From contig NZ_CP043476.1 of assembly GCF_009769165.1 (NCBI RefSeq), positions 2,735,001-2,799,000 of the forward strand: a stretch of DNA of 64,000 bases, read 5' to 3'. The DNA is from Xanthomonas hyacinthi. Lineage in GTDB: Bacteria > Pseudomonadota > Gammaproteobacteria > Xanthomonadales > Xanthomonadaceae. The translations under genes and the position numbers were made by a program. Positions 8,689-17,853 of this stretch are shown here, piece after piece; positions within the stretch are counted from its first letter, which is position 1, and every line of letters starts with the position of its first letter. The notes beneath the pieces are model-generated. The model did not search any database, was not told the origin of the DNA, and worked only from the letters and a program-made list of their open reading frames with translations.

Positions 8689-9816
8689 ATGATTCGACGC
8701 TCGCTGATTTGCCTGATCACGCTTGGCCTGGCCGCATGCGCGACCCAGCCCAAGGCGCCGCCGCAGGCCAATGCGCTGCCGCAGTCCGCGCCGCGCCCGG
8801 CGCCGCCGGTGGAGGCGGCGCCCGAAGCGGTGTCCGCGCCGCCGGTCGATCTGACCCCGGTGCCGTTCGAGATCGCCCGCGCCAACTTCGTCCGCGACAC
8901 CGCGGCCAGGTACGGCCTGGACCCGGCGCAGATCGAGGCGACGCTGGCGCAGGCGCAGTTCAAGGACGCGATCGTGGCGGCGATGTCGCGCCCGGCCGAG
9001 CGGGTCAAGCCGTGGAACGACTACCGGCCGATGTTCATCAGCCAGGCGCGGATCGACGGCGGCCGCGCGTTCCTGGCCACGCATCGCGAAGAACTCATGC
9101 GGGTGCAGGCGCGCACCGGCGTGCCGCCGGAGATCATCGTCGCGATCATCGGCGTGGAGACCAGCTACGGCAAGAACGCCGGCAGCTACCGCGTGCTCGA
9201 CGCGCTGTACACGCTGGCATTCCGCTATCCGCGCAGCGGCGACCCGGCCAGGCTCGAGCGCGAAGTGCGCCGCGAGCTGTTCTTCCGCGACGAACTCGGC
9301 CAGCTGTTCGCGCTCGGCCGCGAGGAGAACCTGGACATCGCCAGCCTGATCGGCAGCTACGCCGGCGCGATGGGCCTGGGCCAGTTCATGCCGTCCAGCT
9401 ACCGCCAGTTCGCGGTGGACGGCGATGGCGACGGCAGGCGCAACCTGTTCACCGACTACGACGACATGTTCTCCTCGATCGCCAACTACTTCGTCAAGAA
9501 GGGCGGCTGGGTGCGCGACGGCGTGGTCGCGGTGCCGGCCACGCTGCGTCCCGGCGCCGAGGAATTCAATCCGAGCGACTGGACCCCGAGCTACACGCTG
9601 GCCGACCTGGCCGCGCGCGGCTACCAGCCGGCCGCACCGGTCCCGGCCGGCGCCAGCGCCACCCCGATCGCGCTCGACGGCAGCGCCGGCAAGCAGTACT
9701 GGCTGGGCTTCCAGAACTACTACGCGATCACCCGTTACAACATTTCCAAGATGTACGCGATGGCCGTGTACCAACTGTCCCAGGCCATCGCCGGCAAGGA
9801 GTTACCCCCGGCATGA
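8689..9816 (+). CDS. mltB: Membrane-bound lytic murein transglycosylase B
   Basis: GH103 lytic transglycosylase (375 aa) that cleaves peptidoglycan glycan strands to 1,6-anhydro ends. It is an outer-membrane lipoprotein: MIRRSLICLITLGLAACATQ has lipobox LAAC. The catalytic Glu is E157 in IIGVETSYGKNAGSYRV; AMGLGQFMPSSYRQFAVDG and the Asp-rich stretch DGDGDGRRNLFTDYDD follow as in the family. The C-terminus (YYAITRYNISKMYAMAVYQL) is conserved. The stop overlaps the rlpA start by 4 bp (ATGA). About 215 bp precede it, mostly after the upstream terminator, so it probably has its own promoter. Confidence 0.95.
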   Translation: MIRRSLICLITLGLAACATQPKAPPQANALPQSAPRPAPPVEAAPEAVSAPPVDLTPVPFEIARANFVRDTAARYGLDPAQIEATLAQAQFKDAIVAAMSRPAERVKPWNDYRPMFISQARIDGGRAFLATHREELMRVQARTGVPPEIIVAIIGVETSYGKNAGSYRVLDALYTLAFRYPRSGDPARLEREVRRELFFRDELGQLFALGREENLDIASLIGSYAGAMGLGQFMPSSYRQFAVDGDGDGRRNLFTDYDDMFSSIANYFVKKGGWVRDGVVAVPATLRPGAEEFNPSDWTPSYTLADLAARGYQPAAPVPAGASATPIALDGSAGKQYWLGFQNYYAITRYNISKMYAMAVYQLSQAIAGKELPPA

Positions 9817-11270
9817 ACCCGAACGCGCTGCTCCGGATCGTCCCCGTCGTCGCCCTGCTGGCGCTGGCCGCCTGCAGCAGCGCCCCGAAGAAGGCCGCCG
9901 GCGGCGGCGCAGCGCCGGGGGTCCGGGTGGAAGGCCGCGGCCCGGCGCATGTCGCCACCGGCTGCCCGTCCACCTCGCCGTACGCACCGGCCAAGGAAGA
10001 CCCGTCCACGCGCGGCAACTACACCGCCGGCGGCCTGTACGCGCCGGGGGTCAGCGACAGCACCCCGGACTACGTGCCCAACGTGGCCTGCATCCCCGAG
10101 CCGCTGGTCACCAACGAGCCGCGCTCGGCGGTCGGCAACCGCTCGCCGTACATGGTGCTGGGCCGCGAATACACGATCATCGACGACCCGCACAGCTACG
10201 TCGAACGCGGCACCGCCTCGTACTACGGCAGCAAGTTCCACGGCCGCCTGACCTCCAACCGCGAGGTCTACGACATGTACGCGTTCACCGCCGCGCACAA
10301 GACCCTGCCGCTGCCCAGCTTCGCCCTGGTCACCAACCTGGACAACGGCGAATCGGTGGTGGTGCGGGTCAACGACCGCGGCCCGTTCCACGACGACCGG
10401 GTCATCGACCTGAGCTATGCGGCGGCGGTCAAGCTCGGCATCACCGGCAAGGGCACCGGCCGGGTCGAGGTGCGCGGGCTGACCCCGGCCGACAACGGCA
10501 ACCTGCTCGCATCGCGACGGACCGGCAAGCAGGTCGCCACCGGCACCGCGCTGGCCAGTGCGGCAGCAGCGGGCAGTGCCGCGCAGTCCGCCGCGGCACG
10601 CCGCGCCACCGACATGGACAACCTGGTCAAGGCCTTGCCGGCCAAGCCGGCCACCGTCGTCGCCGCGGCCAGCGTGTCGGCGCGCAGCACCGCCACGGCC
10701 AGCGCCGCCGCGCCCAGTGCCGCCAGCGCGAGCGCGGCCGCCGCCGCCCTGCCGGAAGGCGAGCGCTGGCGCTACCGGGTGCTGGCCGATGCCGACACCG
10801 CGGCCAACGCCGACCATTTCGACGATTGGATGAAATCGCGCGGCGTGCGCGTGGCCACCGGCAAACCGACCAAGGCCGCTGTGACCGTCGCCGCCACCCC
10901 GGTACCGCCGCGACGCGTCACCGCTACCGCCGCGCCGGCGTCCACCGCTACGACCGTCGCGGCTGCTGCACCCGCGCCGGTCGCGCCGGTCGCGTCGGCC
11001 ACCCGCGCCGCTGCCGACAGCGCCGCGGCGCGCGGTCCGCTCGGCATCCTGCTGCAGGTGGCCAGCTTCGCCAGCCGCGAGAACGCCAACCGCGCGTTGT
11101 TGCAGCTGGCCTCGGCCGGCATCGTCGGCGCCAGCGTCAGCGACATCGTGTCCGGCGGGCGCACCTTGTGGCGGCTGCGGGTCGCCGCCGAGGATCATGG
11201 CCGCGCCACCGAGCTGGCCAGCCGCATCGCCGGCCTCGGCTTCGGGCGTCCGCAGATCGTCAAGGACTGA
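9813..11270 (+). CDS. rlpA: RlpA septal lipoprotein with DPBB and SPOR domains
   Basis: Septum-associated lytic transglycosylase/lipoprotein, 485 aa. Signal MNPNALLRIVPVVALLALAA ends in a lipobox (LAAC). The double-psi beta-barrel (about residues 125-225) contains GTASYYGSKFHGRLTSNRE, where Glu and Thr/Ser positions match RlpA proteins, then VVVRVNDRGPFHDDRVIDLS. A long Ala/Thr/Pro-rich linker (about 235-405) leads to a C-terminal SPOR domain (LLQVASFASRENANRALLQL to the end) that binds denuded glycan at division sites. The linker is longer than in many RlpA proteins and low in complexity. The start codon overlaps the mltB stop; the dacA gap downstream is 200 bp. Confidence 0.94.
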   Translation: MNPNALLRIVPVVALLALAACSSAPKKAAGGGAAPGVRVEGRGPAHVATGCPSTSPYAPAKEDPSTRGNYTAGGLYAPGVSDSTPDYVPNVACIPEPLVTNEPRSAVGNRSPYMVLGREYTIIDDPHSYVERGTASYYGSKFHGRLTSNREVYDMYAFTAAHKTLPLPSFALVTNLDNGESVVVRVNDRGPFHDDRVIDLSYAAAVKLGITGKGTGRVEVRGLTPADNGNLLASRRTGKQVATGTALASAAAAGSAAQSAAARRATDMDNLVKALPAKPATVVAAASVSARSTATASAAAPSAASASAAAAALPEGERWRYRVLADADTAANADHFDDWMKSRGVRVATGKPTKAAVTVAATPVPPRRVTATAAPASTATTVAAAAPAPVAPVASATRAAADSAAARGPLGILLQVASFASRENANRALLQLASAGIVGASVSDIVSGGRTLWRLRVAAEDHGRATELASRIAGLGFGRPQIVKD

Positions 11271-11470
11271 GGGCGCCAGACCCAATCGCACGCGATCCTG
11301 CTGCCGGCGCCGCGTGCCGGAGCGGAGGCGGCCAGCGGCGCGTCGTTCTCAAGCACCGATGGCTTAACGCCGACTTCCGCCTGCGCCGCCATCGTGGCTG
11401 GGCAGGCGCCGGCTAGCCCTACAATGCCTCGTTTACCATCGGCCCTCGGGCCCGCCAGGAGTCGTTTTAG

Positions 11471-12682
11471 ATGAAATTCCGCTTCGCCGTCGCCGCCGTG
11501 GCCACCTTCGCCGTCGGCCTGGTTTCCGCGCAGACCCCCGGCCCGGTGCCGGCATCGCCTGCCGCCGCTGCCGCCGCGCCTGCCGCCGTGGCGATCCCGC
11601 CGGCGCCCAAGCCGGCCGTGTCCAAGTCCTGGGTGCTGATGGACTACGCCACCGGCCAGGTGCTGGCCGGCGAAAACGAGCACGCGCAGGTGGCCCCGGC
11701 CAGCATCACCAAGGTGATGACCTCCTACGTGGTCGCCGCCGAGCTGAAGCTGGGCAAGATCAAGCGCGACGACCAGGTCATGCTCAGCGAACGCGCCTGG
11801 CGCGAGGGCGGCGCCGGCACCGACGGCAGCTACAGCGGCTTCCCGGTCAACCAGACCGCGCGCCTGGAAGACATGGAAAAGGGCATGGCGATCCAGTCCG
11901 GCAACGACGCGGCGATCGCGCTGGCCGAACATACCGCCGGCAGCGAGGAAGCCTTCGCCGCACTGATGAACAACTACGCGGCCAGGCTCGGCATGACCGG
12001 CTCGCACTTCGTCAACGCCCACGGCCTGTCCGCCGAAGGCCACCACACCACCGCCTACGACCTGGCGCTGCTGGGCCGGGCGATGGTGCGCGACTATCCG
12101 GAAACCTACGCCTACAACAAGATCAAGCAATTTCGGGTCGGCGACATCACCCAGCAGAACCGCAACCTGCTGCTGTGGCGCGACCCCAGCGTGGACGGCA
12201 TCAAGACCGGCCACACCTCCGAGGCCGGCTACTGCCTGCTCAGCTCCGCGCAGCGCGGCGACCAGCGCCTGATCGCGGTGGTGATGGGCGACAGCTCCGA
12301 GAAGCAGCGCGCCGAGGACAGCCTGGCCCTGTTGAACTGGGGCTTCCGTTTCTTCGAGACCCATCGCCTGTACGAGCCGGGCAAGCAGGTCGCGCAGCAG
12401 CGCGTGTGGAAGGGCACCGAGAAGGACGTGCTGCTGGGCGTGGCGCAGCCGCTGCTGGTCGGCGTGCCGCGCGGCCGCTACAACGAACTGAAACCGTCGA
12501 TCGACGTGCCCAAGACCCTGGAAGCGCCGATCAAGCAGGGCCAGGCGATCGGCACGGTGAAGGTCTCGCTGGACGGCAAGGTGATCGCGCAGGCGCCGCT
12601 GGTGGCACTGAAGGCGGTCGACGAGGCCGGCTTCTTCAAGCGCCTGTGGGACAGCTTCTGGATGTGGTGGGAAGCGGAGTGA
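11471..12682 (+). CDS. dacA: D-alanyl-D-alanine carboxypeptidase (PBP5/6 type)
   Basis: Low-molecular-weight penicillin-binding protein (403 aa) that trims the terminal D-Ala of peptidoglycan stem peptides in the periplasm. A signal peptide (ends near SAQT) and a Pro/Ala-rich stretch precede the S11 peptidase domain. All three active-site motifs are intact: SITK (Ser78, Lys81), SGN (Ser143) and KTG (Lys245-). The C-terminal PBP5 beta domain is followed by an amphipathic, Trp-rich tail (FFKRLWDSFWMWWEAE) that anchors PBP5 to the inner membrane. AGGAG lies about 10 bp before the ATG. A clear intrinsic terminator follows. Confidence 0.96.
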   Translation: MKFRFAVAAVATFAVGLVSAQTPGPVPASPAAAAAAPAAVAIPPAPKPAVSKSWVLMDYATGQVLAGENEHAQVAPASITKVMTSYVVAAELKLGKIKRDDQVMLSERAWREGGAGTDGSYSGFPVNQTARLEDMEKGMAIQSGNDAAIALAEHTAGSEEAFAALMNNYAARLGMTGSHFVNAHGLSAEGHHTTAYDLALLGRAMVRDYPETYAYNKIKQFRVGDITQQNRNLLLWRDPSVDGIKTGHTSEAGYCLLSSAQRGDQRLIAVVMGDSSEKQRAEDSLALLNWGFRFFETHRLYEPGKQVAQQRVWKGTEKDVLLGVAQPLLVGVPRGRYNELKPSIDVPKTLEAPIKQGQAIGTVKVSLDGKVIAQAPLVALKAVDEAGFFKRLWDSFWMWWEAE

Positions 12683-12690
12683 TCTTAGAG

Positions 12691-12715
12691 AAGCCGGCGT
12701 ACGCCGGCTTTTTTT
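12691..12715 (+). terminator. Intrinsic terminator of dacA
   Basis: AAGCCGGCG-TA-CGCCGGCTT stem followed directly by a run of T (seven in all), 8 bp after the dacA stop. A textbook rho-independent terminator. Confidence 0.92.
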
Positions 12716-12782
12716 GGGATTCGGGATTCGCGATTCGCGTTTGGACTTTGGGTGTGCGGTTTTCCAATCCTCAATCCCGTCT
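12716..12782. repeat. Degenerate copy of the GGGATTCG/GGGAAT hairpin repeat
   Basis: After the dacA terminator, GGGATTCGGGATTCGCGATTCG appears in direct GGGATTCG-type units and about 40 bp later the inverted CCAATCCTCAATCCCG. The organisation resembles the better preserved copies at 36301, 37881 and 59691. The rest of the 336-bp gap to 13018 shows no recognisable feature apart from AGGA before the GTG at 13019. Confidence 0.55.
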
Positions 12783-13018
12783 TCATCAACAAAGCCACCC
12801 GCTGCCGGCGCCTGAGGTCGAGGCTCGGTGCCGCGTCAGACTGATTCGGGCGACGCGTCTGCAATGCCGTGCCGCTGCTGGACATGGTGCGTGCGGCCGG
12901 GTCGTGACGGAGTGGCATGGCTGCTGCCGAGGGTCTGCGCAGCCTGCGGACAAGTTCTAGGCTAGGGCCATGTACGGCGAACCCGTACCTGCGCCTTTCC
13001 CGTTCATGAGGATGGAAC

Positions 13019-13854
13019 GTGCCTGAGCTGCTGCGCGCTTTATTGCTGTCATTGCTGCTGCTGACCTGCGCCGGCTGCGATGGATTGTCGCTGGCTTCCC
13101 CCGCACAGCAGTCCGCGTACGGCTTATCCGGATTCTTCCCGGATCCCAAGGCGCAGGCGCTGGCGCTGGCGGCCGAGCATGGCGATGTCAAGCAAGTGCG
13201 GCGGCTGATGAAGGAGGAACACGTCAACCCCGACGCGCTCTTCTCCACGGACGGCTACCCGCTACTGATGTGGCCGATCATGACCCACACCCCGAGGGGT
13301 TGCGGGCGATGCTGGAGAACGGGGCCGACCCGAATGCACGCAAGCTGCATCCATCGCAGAACACAACCCGTTTCAAGGGGCGCTACGAGGACAATGCGAT
13401 GGTCTGGGCGGCCAAGCAGGAAGATCCCATCTACCTGAAGCTGCTGCTGGATCATGGCGGCGATCCGAATGCGCGCAACTCCAATGGCGAGACGCTTCTT
13501 CTCCAGGCATTCCTGACGCAAAACCAATGGCAGAACGTGAAGCTGCTGGTGGAGCGAGGCGCGGATGTGAATGGAAAAACGAGGAATCAGCCAATAGTTT
13601 TTGAATATGCGGCTCGCGGTGGTTTCGAGCAGGTCTATTGGCTTTTCCAGCATGGTGCGGAATTTTCCAATGAATATGTCATTTCGGCGGTGTTCTGGCA
13701 TCCTGGCAATCCAAATGATCCGACGTGGCAGCGCAAGTGCCAGCAGTGGCTGCTGGAGCGTGGCTACAAGCGTCCTCCGTTGCTAGAGAACTACCGCAGC
13801 ATGCGTAAAGTCCTAGGCTTTCCTTACGAAGAAAAAGACATCCCGTTGCTTTGA
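13019..13854 (+). pseudogene. Ankyrin-repeat lipoprotein, frameshifted (putative effector immunity protein)
   Basis: Two frames together encode one ankyrin protein. Frame one (GTG 13019) gives signal MPELLRALLLSLLLLTCAGC with lipobox CAGC, then the ankyrin start ALALAAEHGDVKQVRRLMKE and DGYPLLMWPI. Meaningful sequence then moves to another frame from about 13285: EGLRAMLENGADPNARK, further ankyrin repeats (KLLLDHGGDPNARNSNGETL, KLLVERGADVNGKTRNQPI) and the stop at 13852-13854. The shift equals loss of one base (or gain of two) near CACACCCCGAGGGG. A C-rich run here makes a sequencing error possible. It lies 27 bp before a type IV effector gene, as immunity lipoproteins do in Xanthomonas; immunity is inference. 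Confidence 0.75.
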
Positions 13855-13881
13855 CCAACCACTGAGAGAAGGAGTTTTCAG

Positions 13882-15412
13882 ATGCCCAATCTTGCCGAAT
13901 ACCAGCAGCAGCGAGCCTTGCTCGAACAGTTGCGTACCAGCAACGATCCGCAGGCGCAGCAGCAGGCCACGCAACTCCAGCAGCTTTATCACGACCGCGA
14001 GATGGCGGGCATTGCCGATGACGTGTACGACGCGGCCAAGGGCGAGGGTAGGCCGGATGCGGGTTGGATCCGTGCTAGCGAACACTTGGACAAGCTGCGC
14101 GAGTGCGCGCCGCAGCTGGATTTGACGGATGAACAGATAAAGGACTTGCTTAAGCCCGACAAGTCCGGCTTCCGTGCCGAGATCTACCTACCCGTTCCGA
14201 CTGTGCTGGGGCCATGCTGCGCTTGCGCAGGCTGGCGCGGCGGTGGATGGCGCGTTCGATGGCGCAGGGCGGCAGACCCGGCAGGTCGCCGCACAGGTCC
14301 CGGCGTCGGCGGCGGCGGTCAATGCGACGGTCTTCGCCGGCACCGCCGCCAATGTGCAGTACAACCCGCTGTTCGCGACCGCCAACGTGGTGAACATCGC
14401 CGCGTCCGGCACGTTGTTGCGCCAGGTCGCGTCCAGCACCAAGGAAGCCACCGAGCGCCACTTGATGACGGAAACGGTGGTGCCGAGCCTGGATGCGCGG
14501 ATCCAGGACATCGGGCACAAGGCGCGCCAGCATGTGGCGCCGGAGCGCAGCGGTCCGCAGGCGTCGGGTCTGCCTGGAGTCTCCGGGCGTGGAACCGAGG
14601 TGCAGGCCGAACGCGAGCGGGCGCTGTCACCCGCAACGGCGCCGGAACCTGGACCGCAGCGCGCAGCCCCGGCAGTCTCGTCGCTGCCGGCGGACCTGCG
14701 CGACCCGGCCCATCCCGGCCACGCCGAGTTCAAGCACAGCTTGCGCGAAGTGCACTGCATGGAAGCCGGGCAGGGCATCGCCTCCGGCCCGCACAGCGAG
14801 AAGGTGGCCGCCGCGCTGCTGGTGGCGGCCGAGCGCGACGGCCAGCGCATCACCAACGTGGCGATGGGGCCGGATGGCCAGGTGCAAGGACGGCAGCGCT
14901 TCAGTGCCTTCGATGCGCCGAAAACGGTGCAGATCGATCCACGCCGGGCGCAATCGGTGGCGATGCACGATTACGCCAGCCAGTGGGCGCAGCTGCGTTC
15001 GCCGCATCTGCTCAGCCAGGCGCCGCCGGCCGAGCGCACGGCCGCGCAGGCACAGGGCATCGCCGCGCTGTCGGCGGCCGATCAGGCGATGTTCGCGCGC
15101 ATCCGCCAGGACGTGCCGGTGCATATCGGCGATGACCACGTCGCGCAGGCAATGCTCGCTGCCAAGCAGGCGGGCATCGCCGATGCGGACAAGATCGACC
15201 GCGTGCTCATGGCCGGGGACGCCATGTGGGTAGCTGGGACGACGCCCGGCTTCCGTACTTCGACAGACGTGGCGCAGCCGGCCGCGCCGATGCAGGACAC
15301 GGTGCAGCAGACGCAGGCGCTCAATCAGCAGCGCGCGCAGCAGCTGGCGCTGGAGGCGCAGCAGCGGCAGCAGGAAGGTCCCGGCGGCAGGGGTGCGCCG
15401 GTCATGGGTTGA
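13882..15412 (+). pseudogene. Type IV secretion effector (XVIPCD-like C-terminus), frameshifted
   Basis: The start (ATG 13882, good GAGAGAAGGAG upstream) opens a frame encoding about 108 residues (MPNLAEYQQQRALLEQLRTS to KSGFRAEIYLPVPTVLGP). From about 14206 coding moves to another frame (GHAALAQAGAAVDGAFDGAG onward) and runs to 15412. The second part carries a domain like XVIPCD, the recruitment signal of the bacteria-killing Xanthomonadales T4SS (about 14690-15050: DPAHPGHAEFKHSLREVH, SEKVAAALLVAAERDGQRI). A conserved tail (DAMWVAGTTPGFRTSTDV) and a Gln-rich C-terminus follow. SGFRAEIYLP resembles lipase-like effectors from memory, but no GxSxG catalytic region follows, so a deletion at the junction is likely. 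Probably an inactive toxin remnant. Confidence 0.75.
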
Positions 15413-15420
15413 GCCGTGCC

Positions 15421-15453
15421 TGGATCACAAGAGGCCTTGGATCACAAGAGGCC
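15421..15453. repeat. Tandem 17-bp duplication
   Basis: TGGATCACAAGAGGCC occurs at 15421-15436 and again at 15438-15453, separated by one T. It lies just after the effector stop codon, between convergent genes. Function unknown. Confidence 0.8.
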
Positions 15454-15494
15454 GCGCCGAATCCGCAGGCCGCCTCCGCCTTTCCGGTGCTGTG

Positions 15495-16553
15495 TCACAG
15501 CCGCCGGCTGATCGTGAAGCTGCCGAACACCGGGGTCTGCTTCTGCAGGTCGAATTCTCGGGTACTCCAGTAGCGCGCCAGCGCGAACTTCCACTTGCCG
15601 CGCATCACCGCCAAGCCGAAACCGGCCTCGCCGACGAAGGGGCGCTTCTTGACGCTGTGGCTGTCGCGGAAGGTGTTGCCGTCCAGGGTGATGTCGCGCA
15701 GCACCCAGCGCGCGTCGCTGGTCAGGAACAGATGCGCCGACCAGCCGCGGCCCAGGCCGTAGCGCGGCGGGGCGGTGTTCTCGCCGGCCGGGCGCAGCGG
15801 CGAGCTGCCGAAATCGTCCGGCAGCTTCCAGCCGAAGCGCAGCTCGGCGCCGGTGTTGGCGTAGGTGTCCAGGGTGCCGAGCGCGCCGCCCCAGTGGCTG
15901 ATCGCGTCCCAGCCCCAGCCGTCGGCGTTGACCGCCGCGTCGCCCGGCCAGCGGCGCATGCGCTCGTGCAGCAGGCGGAACACCGGTTCGTCGTGCAACT
16001 GGTTGTCCCAGCCCAGGAACTTGTCGTCGCCGAGCAGATCGTGCACCGCGTCCTGCACCTGCTTGCCCTGCGCCGACGGGCCGACCATGCCCAGGGTCAG
16101 CTGGGTGGTGCGCAGGCGGTCGTGGTTGCGCGCGTTGTAGCCGAAGTTCACCGCCAGGATGCCGGCATAGGGACGGTCGTCCTTGATCAGGTCGCGGCGG
16201 GTCTTGTCGGTCGGGGTGAAGATGGCCTGGCCGAAACTGAAGACCATGTTCTGCTGCTCGAACTCGCCTGGATGCAGGCGTTCCAGATAGCGGTTGACCG
16301 CCCGCGCCAGCCGCGGCAGGCAGGGGTCGTCGGTGTAGTCGACCAGGTTCGGCGACACCAGGGTCACGCCGAAGCCGTTGGTATAGCCCTGGTCCTGGCC
16401 GGCGCCGCCGAACAGGTCGTTGTCGACCCGGAAGTTCACCGTGGGCGGCGTGTCCTGCAGTGCGCTGCCGGCGCACCGATCGGCGGCGGCGGCGGGCAGC
16501 GAAGCGAGGGCGAGCAGGACGGCGAAGGCGAGAGGCAGGCGCGATGACGGCAT
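15495..16553 (-). CDS. LpxR-like outer-membrane protein (DUF2219)
   Basis: Predicted outer-membrane beta-barrel of the LpxR/DUF2219 family (352 aa). Characterised LpxR members remove the 3'-acyloxyacyl chain from lipid A. A signal peptide (MPSSRLPLAFAVLLALASLP, then AAAA) precedes the family signature VNFRVDNDLFGGAGQDQGYT-NG, carrying the conserved Asn-Asp and the Asp/Tyr/Thr-Asn-Gly cluster, then DRPYAGILAVNFGYN. Alternating hydrophobic strands continue to the C-terminal FGSFTISRRL. The start was set at the signal peptide, although the open frame extends upstream. It is divergent from ybeD across 310 bp. Lipid A deacylase activity is inferred from family. Confidence 0.82.
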   Translation of the reverse strand: MPSSRLPLAFAVLLALASLPAAAADRCAGSALQDTPPTVNFRVDNDLFGGAGQDQGYTNGFGVTLVSPNLVDYTDDPCLPRLARAVNRYLERLHPGEFEQQNMVFSFGQAIFTPTDKTRRDLIKDDRPYAGILAVNFGYNARNHDRLRTTQLTLGMVGPSAQGKQVQDAVHDLLGDDKFLGWDNQLHDEPVFRLLHERMRRWPGDAAVNADGWGWDAISHWGGALGTLDTYANTGAELRFGWKLPDDFGSSPLRPAGENTAPPRYGLGRGWSAHLFLTSDARWVLRDITLDGNTFRDSHSVKKRPFVGEAGFGLAVMRGKWKFALARYWSTREFDLQKQTPVFGSFTISRRL

Positions 16554-16863
16554 GGGCGACGTCCCTGTGCGGGTGAAGGGGCAAGGATAAGGCGACGCTA
16601 GCGTGCCGGCTGCGCGCTTGCCGTGAAACCGGTGGCGGAAGATGCCGAAGCTCAGCAGAGTGATGTGGCGGCCCAGCATAGTAGGATGTGGCGGCCGCCG
16701 CAGGAAAGGCACATGGTCGTACTGGTTCGTCCCACTGGTACCGCTTGCCAACGCGGCGCGGATGCGGGCGCCGCCGCGGGTCCCGGGTAGCGCCCGTGCC
16801 GGCAACCGCGCCGGTGCCCGCCGCGGCCTTGGGTTTGCCCGGCGCCGGCCCGATAATGCAGCC

Positions 16864-17142
16864 ATGGATATCACCGCGGACAACCCCGAACACGGCTTCC
16901 AGTTCCCCGGCGTCTTCGAACTCAGCGCGATGGGCACCGCCAACACCGGGCTGGAGACCGAACTGCCGCGCCTGCTCGCCCAGGCCGGCGTGGACGTGCT
17001 GGAAGAGCGCATCAGCTGGAAGCATTCGTCCAACGGCAAATACGTGTCGGTGCGGATCGCCTTCCGTGCCGCCGACCGCGCCCAGTACGACGCCGCGCAC
17101 CTGGCGCTGCGCGAGCATCCGGAAGTGAAGTGGACGCTGTAG
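16864..17142 (+). CDS. ybeD: YbeD-like DUF493 protein
   Basis: Small cytosolic protein (92 aa) of the DUF493/YbeD family, an ACT-like fold of unknown biochemical role conserved beside lip[21 protein letters not shown] and [17 protein letters not shown] are family-typical. ATG 16864 gives the expected length. The 3' end overlaps the lipB start by 13 bp. In E. coli the same gene lies between dacA and lipB; here about 4.2 kb of other genes separate it from dacA. Confidence 0.9.
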   Translation: MDITADNPEHGFQFPGVFELSAMGTANTGLETELPRLLAQAGVDVLEERISWKHSSNGKYVSVRIAFRAADRAQYDAAHLALREHPEVKWTL

Positions 17143-17831
17143 CCGGCACCACCGTTCTGGCGCCGGCGCTGCCGCCGTGCCGGGTCCGCGATCTCGGCCG
17201 CCAGCCCTACGCGCCGGTGTGGCGGGCGATGCAGCGCTTCACCGATGCGCGCGAGGAAACCAGCGCCGACGAGCTGTGGGTGGTCGAGCACGAGCCGGTG
17301 TTCACCCTCGGCCAGGCCGGCAAGCCCGAGCACGTGCTGGCACCGGGCGACATCCCGGTGCTGCACGTGGACCGCGGCGGCCAGGTCACCTACCACGGCC
17401 CCGGCCAGCTGGTGGTGTACCCGCTGCTGGACCTGCGCCGGCTCAGGATCGGCGTGCGCGACTACGTGTGCCGGATCGAGCAGGCCATCATCGACACGCT
17501 GGACGAATGGAACATCCTCGGCCAGCGCCGCGACGGCGCGCCCGGGGTCTACGTCGGTGCGGCCAAGGTCGCCGCGCTCGGCATCCGCGTGCGCCGCGGC
17601 TGCACCTTCCACGGCCTGTCGTTCAACGTGGCGATGGATCTGGAGCCGTTCCACCGCATCAACCCCTGCGGCTACCAGGGCCTGCAGGTGACCTCGGTGC
17701 TAGACTTGGGCGGTCCCTCCGGCATGCAGGCCGTCACACCGGTGCTGCTGGCCCAACTGGCGCGCCAGTTCGGGCTGACCCTGCAGCCGCTCGACGCCTT
17801 GCCCGACCTCACGCTCACGCACGCGGCCTGA
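17130..17831 (+). CDS. lipB: Octanoyl-[acyl-carrier-protein]:protein N-octanoyltransferase
   Basis: LipB moves octanoate from octanoyl-ACP to lipoyl domains of 2-oxoacid dehydrogenases and the glycine cleavage H protein, the first step of lipoate synthesis. 233 aa from a GTG start overlapping ybeD. Family motifs: [20 protein letters not shown], catalytic Lys146 in [12 protein letters not shown] and catalytic Cys180 in [13 protein letters not shown]. The first 15 residues are poorly conserved, so a slightly later start cannot be excluded. lipA follows after 22 bp. Confidence 0.95.
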   Translation: MDAVAGTTVLAPALPPCRVRDLGRQPYAPVWRAMQRFTDAREETSADELWVVEHEPVFTLGQAGKPEHVLAPGDIPVLHVDRGGQVTYHGPGQLVVYPLLDLRRLRIGVRDYVCRIEQAIIDTLDEWNILGQRRDGAPGVYVGAAKVAALGIRVRRGCTFHGLSFNVAMDLEPFHRINPCGYQGLQVTSVLDLGGPSGMQAVTPVLLAQLARQFGLTLQPLDALPDLTLTHAA

Positions 17832-17853
17832 CCGCCTGCCCGCCGACGACGCC

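Noticed and set aside
15421..15453. Direct repeats as a CRISPR or attachment site
   Set aside because: Only two 16-bp units with a 1-bp spacer; no spacers, no integrase gene nearby.
16554..16863. Longer N-terminus for YbeD starting near 16642
   Set aside because: The additional residues are Arg-rich, not family-like, and the normal 92-aa length is obtained from 16864.
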